Origin: Cheilinus undulatus
Lineage: Eukaryota; Chordata; Actinopteri; Labriformes; Labridae
Direction of reading: 5' to 3'
Assembly (NCBI RefSeq): GCF_018320785.1
Contig: NC_054875.1
Coordinates: 34,265,657 to 34,329,656 of the forward strand
DNA length: 64,000 bases
This document shows, one piece after another, positions 1-11,740 of this stretch (position 1 is its first letter; the number at the start of each line of letters is the position of its first letter). The notes under the pieces were generated by a model. The model was not told where the DNA came from. It ran no database searches and worked only from the letters and a program-made list of their open reading frames with translations. A program made the position numbers and the translations under genes.

Positions 1-400
1 GGGTCTGTAAAACACACAACACAGGGAGAGGGAAATGATTTTTGTAAGGGGTTTAAAAAGATTTGGAAACACTAGTTTGAAGTGCAGTGATGTATTTTTG
101 TTTCAAGTTAATCAGACACTTAATGCAACTAATCTCTAAAACACTAACTTGTAAAAATACATTTATTGGCATCATGGGTTGTCATGTTAGCAGAAATTTG
201 GACTTGGATGCTAAAAATCAAACAATTAGCACTAACCAATCATTTTATTAGGTATAGCTATCCAACTAGTCATTTAGGCAAATATCTAATTAGCCAATCA
301 TACAGCAGCAACTTATGCTTTTAGGCATGTGCAGTGCAATATGGAGGGATGTTGCTGCCTGATGCTGCAACATAACACAACTGGAATTCAATAAGGTCCC
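1..400. other. Spacer, nothing recognised
   Basis: AT-rich non-coding sequence with no ORF, tRNA-like promoter or transposon end that I can recognise. It leads into the foldback element that starts at about 402. Confidence 0.5.
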
Positions 401-401
401 T

Positions 402-628
402 GCTAACATGTCCATGTGGGCCCCACATGGTTTATATGTGGACTACAGTATGGGTCCCATGTGGGATCTCTATATGGGGCCTACATGGGTCTCTTATGGG
501 ATGATCCACATTTGCAGTTCATATAGGCAATCACAGGTAGGGCCAGCATGGAACCCATGGACAAACCCACATGGGTCCCATACTGTAGCCCGCATATAAC
601 TCACATGGGGCCCACATGGACATGCTGG
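402..628. repeat. Foldback (long inverted repeat) element
   Basis: The left arm (402-465) and right arm (566-628) are near-perfect reverse complements of about 63 bp. Both carry ACATGTCCATGTGGGCCCCA-type sequence and a central ACAGTATGGG block. The spacer of about 100 bp is itself rich in ATGGG/CCCAT words. The arms could form a long cruciform or hairpin RNA. This layout fits a non-autonomous foldback or MITE-like element. No clear target-site duplication is seen, so the class is not assigned. A short ORF inside it is a by-product of the repeats. Confidence 0.7.
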
Positions 629-649
629 CCTATGTTGACTTCTGGAAGA

Positions 650-1045
650 TGTTACAGAAAGTGTTGCAGAGTCTGGTGGCTCTACCTATGACTTCTTCCC
701 AGTTGATAATGGGGTAAGGCAGGGGTGTGTCTTAGCCCCTACGCTCTTCGGTACCTGTATGGACCAGATAATGGGGTGGGTAGCAAGGACAGCGAACTGT
801 GGAGCGTCACTGGCGATGTCCAGACCACTCATCTAGACTTTACTAGCTCACTGTATATTGGGTGCCTAGAACCTGGTGGGCTGGTCCAGACGCCGGGGGT
901 CACTGCATGAAGAGTGCAGCTGGCAGAATACCTAGAGAGATGGTGCAGGCCTGCATGATGGTCATCAGGAGGCCAGAGCAGTACAGGACCAAGGTTGACC
1001 AGGGTTTCAAAGTGTTGAAAATGGGTGCTGGTGAAGCTCGGTTGG
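650..1045 (+). pseudogene. LINE reverse transcriptase fragment
   Basis: Translation near 700-760 gives a DNGVRQGCVLAPTLF-like stretch, the conserved motif found in non-LTR reverse transcriptases just before the catalytic region. Downstream frames contain stops and frameshifts, so this is a dead fragment of a few hundred bases. The clade cannot be fixed from this piece. A SINE-like segment follows directly at about 1050. Confidence 0.65.
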
Positions 1046-1049
1046 GACA

Positions 1050-1195
1050 GCAGGCACCCCACCGAGGCTGTAGTCCTCATTGCAATGGTCATGGGATCGA
1101 TTCTTAGCGCTGTATGGTGCGTTTCTTCCTCTCTTTCCCATATTTCCTGACTCTTCAGCTGTCCCATTAAAATAAAGGCAAAATAGCCAAAAATA
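1050..1195 (+). mobile_element. tRNA-derived SINE, 5' deleted (family 1)
   Basis: It shares GAGGCTGTAGTCCTC, a B-box-like GGGATCGATTC, a pyrimidine-rich middle and an AAAGGCAAAATA tail with the better-preserved copies at 24452-24642 (minus) and 24762-24960 (plus). The A-box region is missing here, so the copy is internally deleted or 5' truncated. Confidence 0.6.
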
Positions 1196-1199
1196 TACA

Positions 1200-2735
1200 T
1201 TCATATATTTTATATAAAAATGTTTTAGATGTATATTTCAATAGATTTATTAAACGAGTATTATGCTTAAACATTCAAGCTATCTTTAACCAGCAGTGTC
1301 CACAAGCCTGCAGCCAATCAGCATCATGACAAGAGAGCGCAATCTGTCAAGTGCTTCCTTAGTGTAAATATACTAAAAAGTTATCCAAAGCTATTGAGAA
1401 AAGCATAAGCCATTTTAAATCAATGACTTGAAGTTTAAGGTATCATGTCAGTTTTTAATATTAATAAACCAAATATTAAACATGCTGTATAAATGTATAA
1501 CTCTGATGTGGTCAGGGGCCCCTGGTTTAACCGTCAGATGTAAGGAATGAATTATAATGGAAATCTTAATTAAACTACCTCACTTCAAATATATTGTCAC
1601 ATTATTTTTTAATAGTAACTTTCCGCCATCCCTAATACGCAGGTGATCTTTCCATGACAAAAAGGAGTGTGTTATCTCTCCTCTACATTTCAGTTATGGT
1701 TTCATGAAAACATGAACTCCTCATTTGCATCAGTTTCAAAAGGCTCCATTCTCTGGCTGACCTGCTGACAGAGAAGATAAATCATCCATCTCATGTTGGT
1801 ATTTTACTTTTCCATCATATGGATGGACACAAAGGCTTCACCTCCACCCTGAATAGGCCTATTCAGTCCTTTGTCCTCATGATAAAATGGGCTCTACTAA
1901 AAAAAAGTCATTGAAAAACCATGGACTTCCCATAATGACATGTAATCGCTTACCATTATGTCTGATAATACAGAGCAGAATCCATATAAATATACACAGA
2001 CGTCAATCTTATAAGATGTCTTTCTTTTGAATATTTGTTTAATATAGTATGTTTTTGGAAGGCAATGATTATACATTAAACTTCAACCTAAATCACTTGT
2101 GATTTATTACACACTAACCCCTTATGAGCACTATCCATACATCGAGTTTTCTTCAGTCTACAATCCAACAAGAGGGGTTCTGAATTTATTCTTCAGTTGT
2201 TTGGGACCATAGGGTCAGTTGAAAATATCCCAAACAGAGGCTGTAGAAAGGTGCTGTGAAGGATGGCTGGATACCAGGGCTGAGAGGCCTAATGTGGTTA
2301 AAAACCAAGAGAACAAATCCTTCAGCAACTTGAGTAAAGAAGCCTTTCTTTGAATGTGGACTGAGGAAATCACAGGTAAGGTTTCATTCAAAGTGCTGTT
2401 ACAGGCACAACCATGTGGCTTACTGTGCAACTGTTGAAAACAGTTAAATTTTTGGAACATTGCCATGTTATCAGTGTCACTTCTCCCTCACTGACCAATA
2501 AAATGATCAATCATGACTTTTGAAATCAAAAAATTTGATTCATCTTTCCAAGGGAATAATTTTCAGGCACTGAGCTGCTGCTAATGCAAGGACACATGAT
2601 TTCTTGATACCTGTGTTTATGCTTTTGCTGAATTTCCTGATTAACATCGAATACAAAACATGACAATTTAAAACAGACTCAGGCGTAACACAAAAGGGCA
2701 CGTAAGTACAGACAGACAAGTTTTATAACCTTGCC
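1200..2735. other. Spacer, nothing recognised
   Basis: AT-rich sequence without a supportable gene or repeat end. Short ORFs on both strands have no recognisable motif. Confidence 0.45.
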
Positions 2736-2739
2736 ACAG

Positions 2740-3440
2740 TTCGCACTGGTGGGAAGGGCTCTGAAATTCAGGAATTAGGACACTGGTGTCGTTGTGGAAG
2801 TAAAGACATTTCTGCTGCATTGAAGGATCCCAAGAGCACAATGGCCTCCATAATCCTCAAATGGAAGAAGTCTGGCACAACCAGGACTAATAAGGGAGGT
2901 GACCAAGATCCCAATGGCCACTCTGACTGAGCTCCGGAGATCCCATGTGGATAAGGTTCCAAAACACTTCCATGTTTTACCTACAAAACTATGTGGTGGC
3001 AGCATCATGCGGTGGGGGTGTTTTCAGCAGTAGGGACTGGGAGACTGGTCACAGTTGAGGGAAGTTAAAGTACGGCGATATCCTAAATGAAAATCTGTCC
3101 CGCAGCTCTCAGACTGGGCAGAGGGTTCACCTTACAAAACAAAGGTGACCCCCATTCACACAGCCAAGACAACACAGGAGTGGCAATTATGCAGATGTCC
3201 TAGAGGGGTCCAGCCAGAGCCCTGACTTGAACCCTATCAAACATCTCCGGAAAGAGCTGAAAATGGCTGTCCACTGACGGTCCCCATCTAACTTGACTGA
3301 GCTTGAGAGGATTTGCTTCAAGGAATGGCAGAAAATCATCCAATCCAGGTGTGCAAGGCTTATAGCATCTGGCTGGAACATAACAAGATTGAAAAAGTGA
3401 GGGGGGTCTGAATACTTTCTGGATGCAATGTATGTATGTC
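2740..3440 (+). pseudogene. Degenerate Tc1/mariner transposase
   Basis: On the plus strand, around 2985-3040, the sequence reads GGCAGCATCATGCGGTGGGG. This encodes the GGSIMxWGCF-type motif that is a hallmark of Tc1-like transposases. Downstream are remnants of the HTAKxT and SPDLNPI-type region (near 3160 and 3220) and a GAATACTTTCTGGATGCA-like end near 3410-3430. Many stops and frameshifts show it is dead. No intact terminal repeats were found. Confidence 0.75.
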
Positions 3441-6270
3441 CTTCTGATATGGAGAACACAGCCTGAAAAATTCTTCTATTCATTCTTTTAGGGTGTGAAA
3501 TGGTTTGTGTGGTACTGCTAGCTGTGAAGCACACTGTCCCTTTTGGGTAATAAAGATACCCTACCAAACCATTCCCCTCCATTCAAAGCCATCTGTGTGT
3601 TCATATTTTATGGCCTCCCATTTATTTAAACCAACACTATTTAGCTTGTGCCTAAAATTGCCCAAGCTGTTTCATAAAATGAGCTTCATTAGCTTTATTT
3701 GTTCTACTTTTTTTCATTTTTATAGTCCAGATAGGCTTTGTATATTCTTATACTGGTAACTTGATAATTGAGTCCTACAAATGTAAGAGTGTTTGTAGCT
3801 AAACTGTCATTTTTTGACAGAGTCAATGATCAAGCAGCAATATCTGAACCATGACTGTACCGTCTCTCTCTCAATTAAATGCTGAATTAGAGCACTGGCA
3901 GCAAGTGTCAACATCTTCTTCACATTACAGCTCTGAAGGCACGAGTGTTGTCCACAGGTTTAATAATGTTGGAAGTGGTGAAACTAAAAATAAAACATAT
4001 GACATTACATCACTGAGGTGTAAATATACTGTCCGCAGAATCATACACAAGGCATACTGTCAGTAGCAGTACTAAATGAGCTAAAGCTAGCATAAACAGT
4101 TAACATTTTCTCATGCATTTGTAAATTATTCTCAAAATGGTAAAGTTAGCAGAAACTTAACATACGTTTGTATATAATATAAACAATATACATACAGACG
4201 ATGCCTCGAAAGATGAACGCTGAAGGCAGATGCAGGTGGATTGTCTTTTTCATGTGCTCTCAATGAAAATAAAACAAACTTCCTGTCACATGTTTAATGG
4301 AAACCTAACTCAGAGACAGCCACTAGGGGGCAGAAGAATGCTTAACTTACAGCTGTAACAGGACAATGACCATTGAGAAATGAAGGTTACTCCGCTGCAG
4401 AAATAATCCAGCTATTATATACGATAAACTTCTGTCAAAGTAACTTTTGGAGGGAAAAGTGCCCTGCTATTTTGGGACACTACTTTGCCTTTTTCTATCA
4501 TAAACTTCGACTTTAAAGATTTGAAATCTTTTTAAGGAGAAAGGGCTTCAATGAGGCCTGTAGACAGATGGGTAAGTCATAGCGTTTTTAGAGACAGACA
4601 TGGTGCTTTTGGTCCTTTTGATGGGATTTGTTACAGTAGTGAAACCATGAAATAATACCAGCCTTATCCTTTTAGAAAGATATAGACACAATCTGCCATC
4701 TGCTTCCAAATAAACAGAATTTTTTTATTTTAGCCATGCAGCTCTCATCAGGCGGAAAAGCCAAGTTTTGATGGAGCTGAATTAATACCTCTTTGTTAAT
4801 GTGAGGGCTTTTTTCTTCTGACACGTGCTATTAGCTGCTATTGTTGCAGCCAGAGGAGGGTGACGGATCAGACTCATGATAACACTGTTATCACAACAAT
4901 TAATGCAGTCATTATGTTACAACGATAATGGCTTTTGTTGTCATAAAGGAAATTATTCAAACAGGTTTATTTGTTAGTGACTTATTCATTAAGATATTTG
5001 TCTTCAGAGTGTTAAATAATGTGTGTAAAAACAATCCGATTTAAGGAAAGCAGCGACATGAATACATTATGAGTCTGGGAGTCATAAATCAAGCAGAAAA
5101 CAATGAAAGTGTCAAAATGTTGAATTACTGCAGAGAACACTGCATGTTTGATCACGCCTTTGAATCTTTCATGAAAGCACATTTCCTTCTTCAAATGCTC
5201 CCTGCAGAGTGTGGTCTCACTCTGAAAAATAAGAGAGAGAGCGACAAGAGAAACTTGGCTGGCAAGTACCCGCTCCCCCGGCGTCTTTTGCAGCACACAG
5301 CCAAGACGGCCATATTGTGTCTCTAAACAAATCGAACGCTTGGCACAGTGACAAGTCGGCCTCTGTGGCGTACGGATTCACAAAGTCAGCACGGTGGAGC
5401 TCCGCCGTTCCCAGGTCACCGCATGCAGCAGCCAGCAGGGAGTCGCACTCGTGTTTACTCAACTGCTGGACGGCAACTGTGCCATTAGTCTTTTGGCTGC
5501 GAGTTTGGAAAAAAATAAAACAAGATTCATTGATTACTTTGTGCTAAGTTTTAAAACTAAATGCAGTCCATCTTATCCAAGCTCTCTCCACTTCATTAAG
5601 TTATATTGTGTCTGAAGGTTCCTGCTGGGCTGGGGCCGAGAATTATTTTTTATAATTTAAGAAAGGACATTTAAACACAGGCCTGAGGGTTTCTCCGAAC
5701 AGATCCATCTCTCTTTGCAGCCTCTCAGCACACAGACACACACACTCGCAGTCAAAACAGCCTGGTTTTAAGTGTGTATCATGATTTTTATCCACTAACT
5801 CACCCTTAAAATGGTTTTAATGATGAACAATTTCACTGCTCAGTTGCTTTTGCCTCTAAAAGGGCACAACTCCAAGTCAACACAGTTGAGTCTTTAAACA
5901 TCTTAGTTTGTCAGGCCAACAGCACACAATCCAAGTTTATCTAAGTTTAACAGAAAAAAGCATCAAATCATCACATTTGAAAAAAAAATGGCTCGGTGTT
6001 ACTGACCAGCAACAATTGTTTCCAAGACTAGAGTTTTGGCCAATGCCTGGGCAGGATTTCTTAACACTTTTGAAAAAGAGAGACAACTGGAGTGCTTCTG
6101 GTATCCTTCAAACCACCTGCTCTCATGAAAGGGAATATGTAGGGGGGAACTAAAGACAAAAAAACATCGCCATAAATAATCTTGGTCCAGGCACTCAAGG
6201 TGGTTTAAAAAAAAGTAGTTGAAAAAGCATGTCACTACACTCCAAAGAAGGCACAAGGCAATGTGTGATG
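3440..6270. other. Gene-free spacer
   Basis: No coding exon or transposon was recognised. A strong CTCF-like word lies at 4320-4333 and is listed separately. The part at about 4730-5000 is unusually free of repeats and rich in TAATTA-like and TTATCA words, so it could be conserved regulatory DNA, but I cannot test conservation. Confidence 0.4.
4320..4333 (+). promoter_or_regulatory. Candidate CTCF-binding motif
   Basis: CCACTAGGGGGCAG matches the vertebrate CTCF core consensus (CCASYAGRKGGCRS) at every position. It is oriented on the plus strand. Occupancy is unknown. Such words also occur inside dispersed repeats. Confidence 0.45.
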
Positions 6271-6540
6271 GTACAGTGCCTATCCAAAGATGTTTTACCC
6301 TTTCATCAATATTATAAATCAGTCATGGTCAATATAATTAAGCTTTGTGACCAAAAAAAAGGGGAAAAAAATTTAATGACAAAGTGATAACAGATTTCTA
6401 AAAAGCAATTGCAATCAAATAAAAATATGCAATGTAAAATAAGTGACTACATAAATACTGACCCCCTTTAAGTGACTGACCTAATTCAACAGAGGTCCAG
6501 CCAGTTGGCGCTACAATTAGTGGGGGACACAGGGATCAGT

Positions 6541-6825
6541 TAGCTTCAGCTAAAGCTCACGTTGCTTAAGCTAACTTTGTTATAGATAACGGAGATACAT
6601 AGCCAATGTAGCTAAAGCTAAGCTCACAGAGCAGCTACATTAGCGACATATCTAGGTAATTTATGTAATTAAGTTGTCTTTTGCTATGTTTGCTAAAAAT
6701 CTTGTTGCTAATGCTAACTAAGCTATAAGTAATGGAGAACTATAGCTAATGTCGCCATGTTGCTAACATAGCAAAAGCTAAGATCACGGAGCAGCTATGT
6801 AAGCTATGTAGATACATTATTACCT
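6541..6825. repeat. AGCT-rich repeat block 1
   Basis: The block is built from AGCTA, GCTAA and CTAAAGCT words (for example TAGCTAAAGCTAAGCTCACA). It aligns by eye with 10980-11250. It lies inside the nested insertion in the Tc1 element at 6271-8250. Confidence 0.7.
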
Positions 6826-7095
6826 CCGCCAAGGAGGTTATGTGATGGGCAGGGTTTGTTAGTTAGTTTGTTCGTTTGTTTGTTAGCAACATAACTCAGA
6901 AAGTTAAGCACGGATTTTGATGAAATTTCAGGAAATGGCACACATGGCATAAGGAAGAACTGATTAGATTTTGGGTGTGATCTGGATCACTGTCTGGATC
7001 CAGGAATTTTTTAAAGGATTCTTCACTATTGGGAGATAGGGCTAATGGAGGAATGTAACTGCCAGACTTTGTAAATGAATAAAGTTGGTCAGTCT
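6822..7095 (+). repeat. CCTCCGCCAAGGAGG-type dispersed repeat
   Basis: It begins at TTACCTCCGCCAAGGAGGTT and runs through GATTTTGATGAAATTTC and AGGAATTTTTTAAAGGATTC. The same order of words recurs at 14116-14368. The final part (GCCAGACTTTGTAAATGAAT, then AAAGTTG) resembles the end of the repeat near 11510-11550. It looks like a short non-autonomous element; the first 15 bases form a small hairpin (CCTCC/GGAGG). The class is not certain. Confidence 0.65.
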
Positions 7096-8469
7096 TTAAA
7101 GTGACTGACCTAAGTCAACAGAGGTCCAGCAAACAGGTGCTAGTAGTCTCACAATTAGTGGGAGACCCCAGGGATCACTTGAGTTCAGCGAATGTTTTTC
7201 AAGTGACTGTAGTATAAAGACACCAGTGTCAGGAAGGCCCAGTCACTGGTTCATCATTATTCCTGACTACCATTACACCATGGAGAGAAAAGAATACTCC
7301 AAGCAACTCAGAGAAAGTTCCAATGCACTAAACGTTTCCCAGGGTTCATTTAAATCCATCACCAAGAAATGGAGGGGCTATGGCGCATGTGTAAATCTGC
7401 CTGGATCAGGCCATCTTCACAAACTGAAGGAGACTAGTGAGAGAAGCCACCAAGACACCTATGACTACTCTGAAGTAGTTACAAACTTCAACAGCTGAGA
7501 TGGGAGAGATTCTGCATACAACTGTTGGCCAGGTTCTTCATCAGTCAAATCTTTATGGAAGAATGGCAAAGAGAAAGCCACTGTTGAAGAAAATGCAAAT
7601 GAAATCTCGACTAGAGTTCACCAAACGGCATGTACGAGACTCCATGGTCAAGTGGAAGAAAGTTCCTTGGTCTGATGAGACCAAAATGGTGCTTTTAGTC
7701 CATAGACAAAACACTATGTTTGGCAGTAGTTGCAGCATCATGCTGTGGGGATGCTTCTCAGCAGCTGACCCTTGAAGGCTTGTAAAGGTAGAGTGTAAAA
7801 TGAATGCAGGACAATCTTATTCACTCTGCAAGAGAACTAGGCTTAGGAGAGGATTTATCTTCTAGTAAGACAATGATCCAAAGCATAAGGCCAAATCTAC
7901 ACAGAAATGGTTTAAAGACAACAAGGTGAATGTTCTGGAGTGGCTGATTCAAAGCCCAGACATCATTTCAATAGGAAATCTTTGGCGGGACTTGAAAAGG
8001 GCTCTTCACACTTGAAGCCTGCACAACCTGACAGAACTTAAGCAGTTCCGTAAATATAAAGCTCTGGGAACAATTTGAGACAGATTTAGCGGTCACTGCT
8101 GAGGGAAGCTAGCCACCCAATGTAGCAAGAGTTAATGCCAGTTCGAAGTACTCTTCAACTAAAGTCATGAGCACTGCCAGTGCCAGTGTCTACTTGAAGA
8201 GCAATACTTCATAAACATAACTTAAACTCTGTTACATGCTACAGATACAGTACTGTTAAAAACTGTTAGGCCTGTTTGGGCCAAAAAGTTAGGCACCTGA
8301 GGACACCACCAGGTAGGAAATAGGATTGGCGCAACCCTGGTAGTGCTCTGGATGTCCTGGGGCAAGGGGAAATTAATCTGTTAAAAAAAAAGTAATAGAG
8401 ACCACTCTTTTAGGGTGGAGTAAGGAGTGGATGTGGTGAGTAACCACTGCCTAAGGTACTTTATACACA

Positions 8470-8645
8470 GGTAACGTAGGGTTCCAACAAGCCCCTGGTG
8501 GTGTTTGGATGTCCCAAGAGCCTGAAATCCTCTGATGGTCTCCAGGTGTAACACCAGGGATAAAAAGGTCCAGACAGAAGAGATGTTGCTGAGCTTGACC
8601 TTGCCCACTAAACGACACCTGTGTCAACATGTGTCGAGCTTGACT
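8470..8645 (-). repeat. Dispersed repeat, copy 1 (pairs with 29020-29190)
   Basis: The reverse complement shares GGCAAGGTCAAGCT, CATCTCTTCT, GTCAAGCT-GACACAT and a GGGGCTTGTTGGAAC-like block in the same order as 29020-29190. That copy lies on the other strand. A 75-aa minus-strand ORF here is part of this repeat and shows no domain. Confidence 0.6.
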
Positions 8646-8649
8646 TCGC

Positions 8650-10545
8650 TGTGAATTTATAGGAAGAGGAGTTAGGTTTCTCTCACATTAAGTCACATAA
8701 TAAGACTAGATGCCACTAAAAGTTCCCACCAAGACAATGATGCCACTGGAAAATGACCACCAATGAACATGGTAGGTGGGGACATCTGAACTGAACATGG
8801 GGCTTCTAAACAGCTGTAATTGAAACAGCAGGGTGAGGTCACAGTGGCTTCATATAACATTGATACGATCAATAAAACAAATATGAAGGGATGTCATTGA
8901 TTCATGCTGGTCTTACAGCCCTTTCATCCTGCTGTGAATCAATGTAAACGGCACATAATTAGAGGGATAGTATCTAAGAGACTCAAAGTTCCAAAGTCAT
9001 GCTCTATACAGTCTCACATAAAGCCCTGAGCTCTAAAGAGTCCAGAAAAGCTTTTTGCTGGGGAAACAGAAATGGCTTCTCCCTCTCTCAGGGGCGATGA
9101 ATGTCTACTTTTTACGACAGCTCTGTAAAAGAAACAACTTCGTGTCACACACCCACACAAACCCAGCTGCACACCTACACACATGGGCACATGCAAAGAA
9201 TTGACAGCCTCAGACGCACACATCCATTACTGACTTTCCCAACAATAGCCCTTTACAGGCAAATAAAGGGATTTAGTGTAAGAGCTGTAAAACTGTCACA
9301 CCTCCAGTTCTACGTGTCAGACAGTCAAACTCAGAGGGAAAAAAAGCGAAGGAACACGTTCGACGGAGATAAAAGAATCGATAGAGGGGAGAGAGAAAGT
9401 GAAAAGTGAGGGAGATTAGCAAAGAATCTGCTGTGTACTCGCTGGGATGCAAGCGGGCTAATTGCTCGGAGACCAACACGAGGCACTGGGAGGGAGCGTC
9501 AGCAGCTTCGATCGATTGTTAGAAGTTCTGGAGATATATGGGTGTGTGCTTGGAGGGGGTAACACGCGGCTCTTTGGAATGATCCGACTCATCAGATAAT
9601 CAGCCTTAATTCATAATGGAAATCTTATTCTTCCTGATCTTAAAACAGCAGCACAGCTATGTAAAAAGAAGTGCTGAATCTGAAAACAAGCAGAATATGC
9701 ACACTTGAAGCTGCTTTAATCAAATATGAAAAAACATAATGCCTTCACAAATATACAGAGTTACAGTTCCTCTCAGCCTACAGCACTTTTTAGAGTTCTT
9801 TCAGTTCTTTTATTGCAGCCAGGATTGTTGTCTCAGGCTGCAACAGGCAGTTGTTTATGGCTATGCAGGCTCCTTAAAAACAACAGACGGACTGGCAAAG
9901 TAGTCCATAAGTGACAAGATGGTGAATATATTGGTGCATTAAGCAGCTAAAAAGCCAAATATTTCTCTGAGGACTTGGTGGAGAGTTAAAAAGACACACA
10001 ATAAACCTAAAGGAGTGCCAGTCTTAGACTTTTATTTACCTGGGCTCAACAACAAATACAAATATTCTGCTACGTTTCTTAATAGGTTGGCCTTAACTTA
10101 TTCATGGGGTTACCATAAGTCCAGTCAAGTAATTAAAGGGAATCAGTCTAATTTATCACAGGTTGTGATTATTTTGATCTTTGTGGTCATGATTTTTCAG
10201 ACAGGCTAACTTGCTGAATCACAGTATTTTAGTTAGTTATTCTCTACTCAGCTAGTGGTGGGTGGTAAACCAGTATCAGTACTGTCACTGGTACAATTTC
10301 CACCATGGAACAGATTTTTGCAACACCACCATCAGCAATGTAAACTCGTGTTGTGTTGTAGTGAACACACAAGGGTTAACCTATATAACTATTAGCTTAA
10401 CAGAGAGATATATTACAGACAACAATTCATACTGAGTCCAGTAATCAGCATGTTTCGCTCCAATACTAAAGAGCAGCAAGCTAACAAGCCAAACATCACC
10501 CATTTATGTCAGTCTAACCAATGTGAAGAACAGCAATGAGGTAAA
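8650..10545. other. Gene-free spacer
   Basis: No exon or transposon was recognised. The stretch at about 9480-9690 (CCGACTCATCAGATAATCAG, TTAATTCATAATGG) is low in repeats and has a texture like a conserved non-coding element, but this is only an impression. Confidence 0.35.
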
Positions 10546-10549
10546 ACTT

Positions 10550-11740
10550 GTGGTCATTCCAATCATCTCTGTTGGCCACTCTAAAAGGCTCAAATTTATG
10601 CAAAACTTTCAAAATATAATTGGATTAAACTTCTCTTTAGGATAAGGGTTAAAATAAAGGACACCAAATGTTAAAAGTTAAAATCCTGATAAAACAATAT
10701 TTTAAAAAGCAGAGTAAACAGTCTGCTTAAAGGAAAAAGTTTGTCCTCTGTGAAAACATTCTAATGCAGTAAGCATAGCTTACATAGCTACGTAACTTAT
10801 GTAGCTAACATAGCTACAGTTAAGCTCACAGAGCAGCTTAATTGCTACATGTCTACATAGCTAACATAGCTGCTTTATGAGCTTAGCTGTAGCTATGTAG
10901 CATGTGCAGCTAAAATAGCCACAGCTAAGCCCACAAAGCAGCTAGGTATCCACATAGATACATATGTAGCTAAGTTAGCTTCAGCTAAAGCTCACATTGC
11001 TTAAGGTAACTTTGTTATAGATAATGAAAACACATAGCTAACATAGCTCAAAAAGCAGCTAAATTAGCAACATATCTAGGTTATCTACATAACTAAGCTG
11101 GCTTTTGCTACGTTTGCTAAAAATCTCATTGTTAATGCCAACTAAGCTATAAATAACAGAGATCTATAGCTAATGTTGCCATGTTGCTAATGTAGCAAAA
11201 GCTAAGATCATAAAGCAGCTAAGCTATGTAAGCTATGTAGATATATTACGCTAGCTTTAGCTACATTTACTAAAGCTCACATTGCTAAAGATACCTTAGC
11301 TACATTTACACATGTAGTAAAATTAATTACATAGCTAGGTATGTTAGCTTTAGCTACAGCTATCAAAGCTAAAGTGAGCACTAATAGTGTAATGACTTCT
11401 AAAACAGGTTGATGCATAATTTGATTTCAGATTAGATCCCTGATCTTTATCTCTATTTCATTCATGAAATTTTGCTTTGTCTTTGGTGCTTGCAGTGTGG
11501 TAATTTCATGAATGTAATTGCCAGGCTTTGTAAATTAATAAAGTTGAATAAAAAAAAAATTCACACTGGGAAGAAGTAATCGGAAAATACAGCAGTTCCA
11601 TTTTGAAAGAGACAGCGTCTCAGATGAACAGCCTGTGACAGTGGCCGTCAAAGATGTACGGTCTGCAGCCAGACCCTCATGTGTCAGGTTAGAATGAAAG
11701 TTGCTCATTATCCTGTCCGCCAAAAATCCTGGAATCACTT
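10550..11740. repeat. Mosaic repeat carrying AGCT-rich block 2
   Basis: The AGCT-rich block at about 10770-11370 lies inside a larger repeat. The left flank (AGTAAACAGTCTGCTTAAAG, then GTAGCTTACATAGCT-like sequence) matches 32395-32490. The right part contains a GCCAGGCTTTGTAAATTAAT, AAAGTTGAATAAAA end at about 11520-11556. AGGTTAGAATGAAAGTTGCT at 11690-11710 matches 33090-33115, and the segment 11580-11665 matches 32250-32330 in reverse complement. The family is therefore a dispersed unit with internal tandem material; its superfamily is unknown. Confidence 0.65.

Larger units (their letters stand above)
6271..8250 (+). mobile_element. Broken Tc1/mariner element (family C) with nested insertion
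   Basis: It starts with an ACAGTGCCTATCCAAAGATG-type end followed by GTTTTACCC, the same terminal sequence seen at 19070 and 56905. Transposase pieces lie at about 7280-7770 and 7790-8040: a helix-turn-helix-like N-terminus, then WSDETK near 7668-7685, GSSCSIMLWGCF near 7721-7760, and a late QSPDI region near 7950. Stops and frameshifts make it inactive. About 560 bp of unrelated repeat DNA sits between two copies of a 70-bp segment at 6467-6540 and 7100-7172. Related relics lie at 35320-35725 (plus) and 56905-58110 (minus). Confidence 0.75.

Noticed and set aside
829-1200. 123-codon minus-strand ORF
   Set aside because: It runs antisense to a LINE reverse transcriptase fragment and a SINE; composition artefact.
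7226-7775. Possible active Tc1 transposase
   Set aside because: The frame is broken between the two ORFs, with missing segments and stops; it is a relic.
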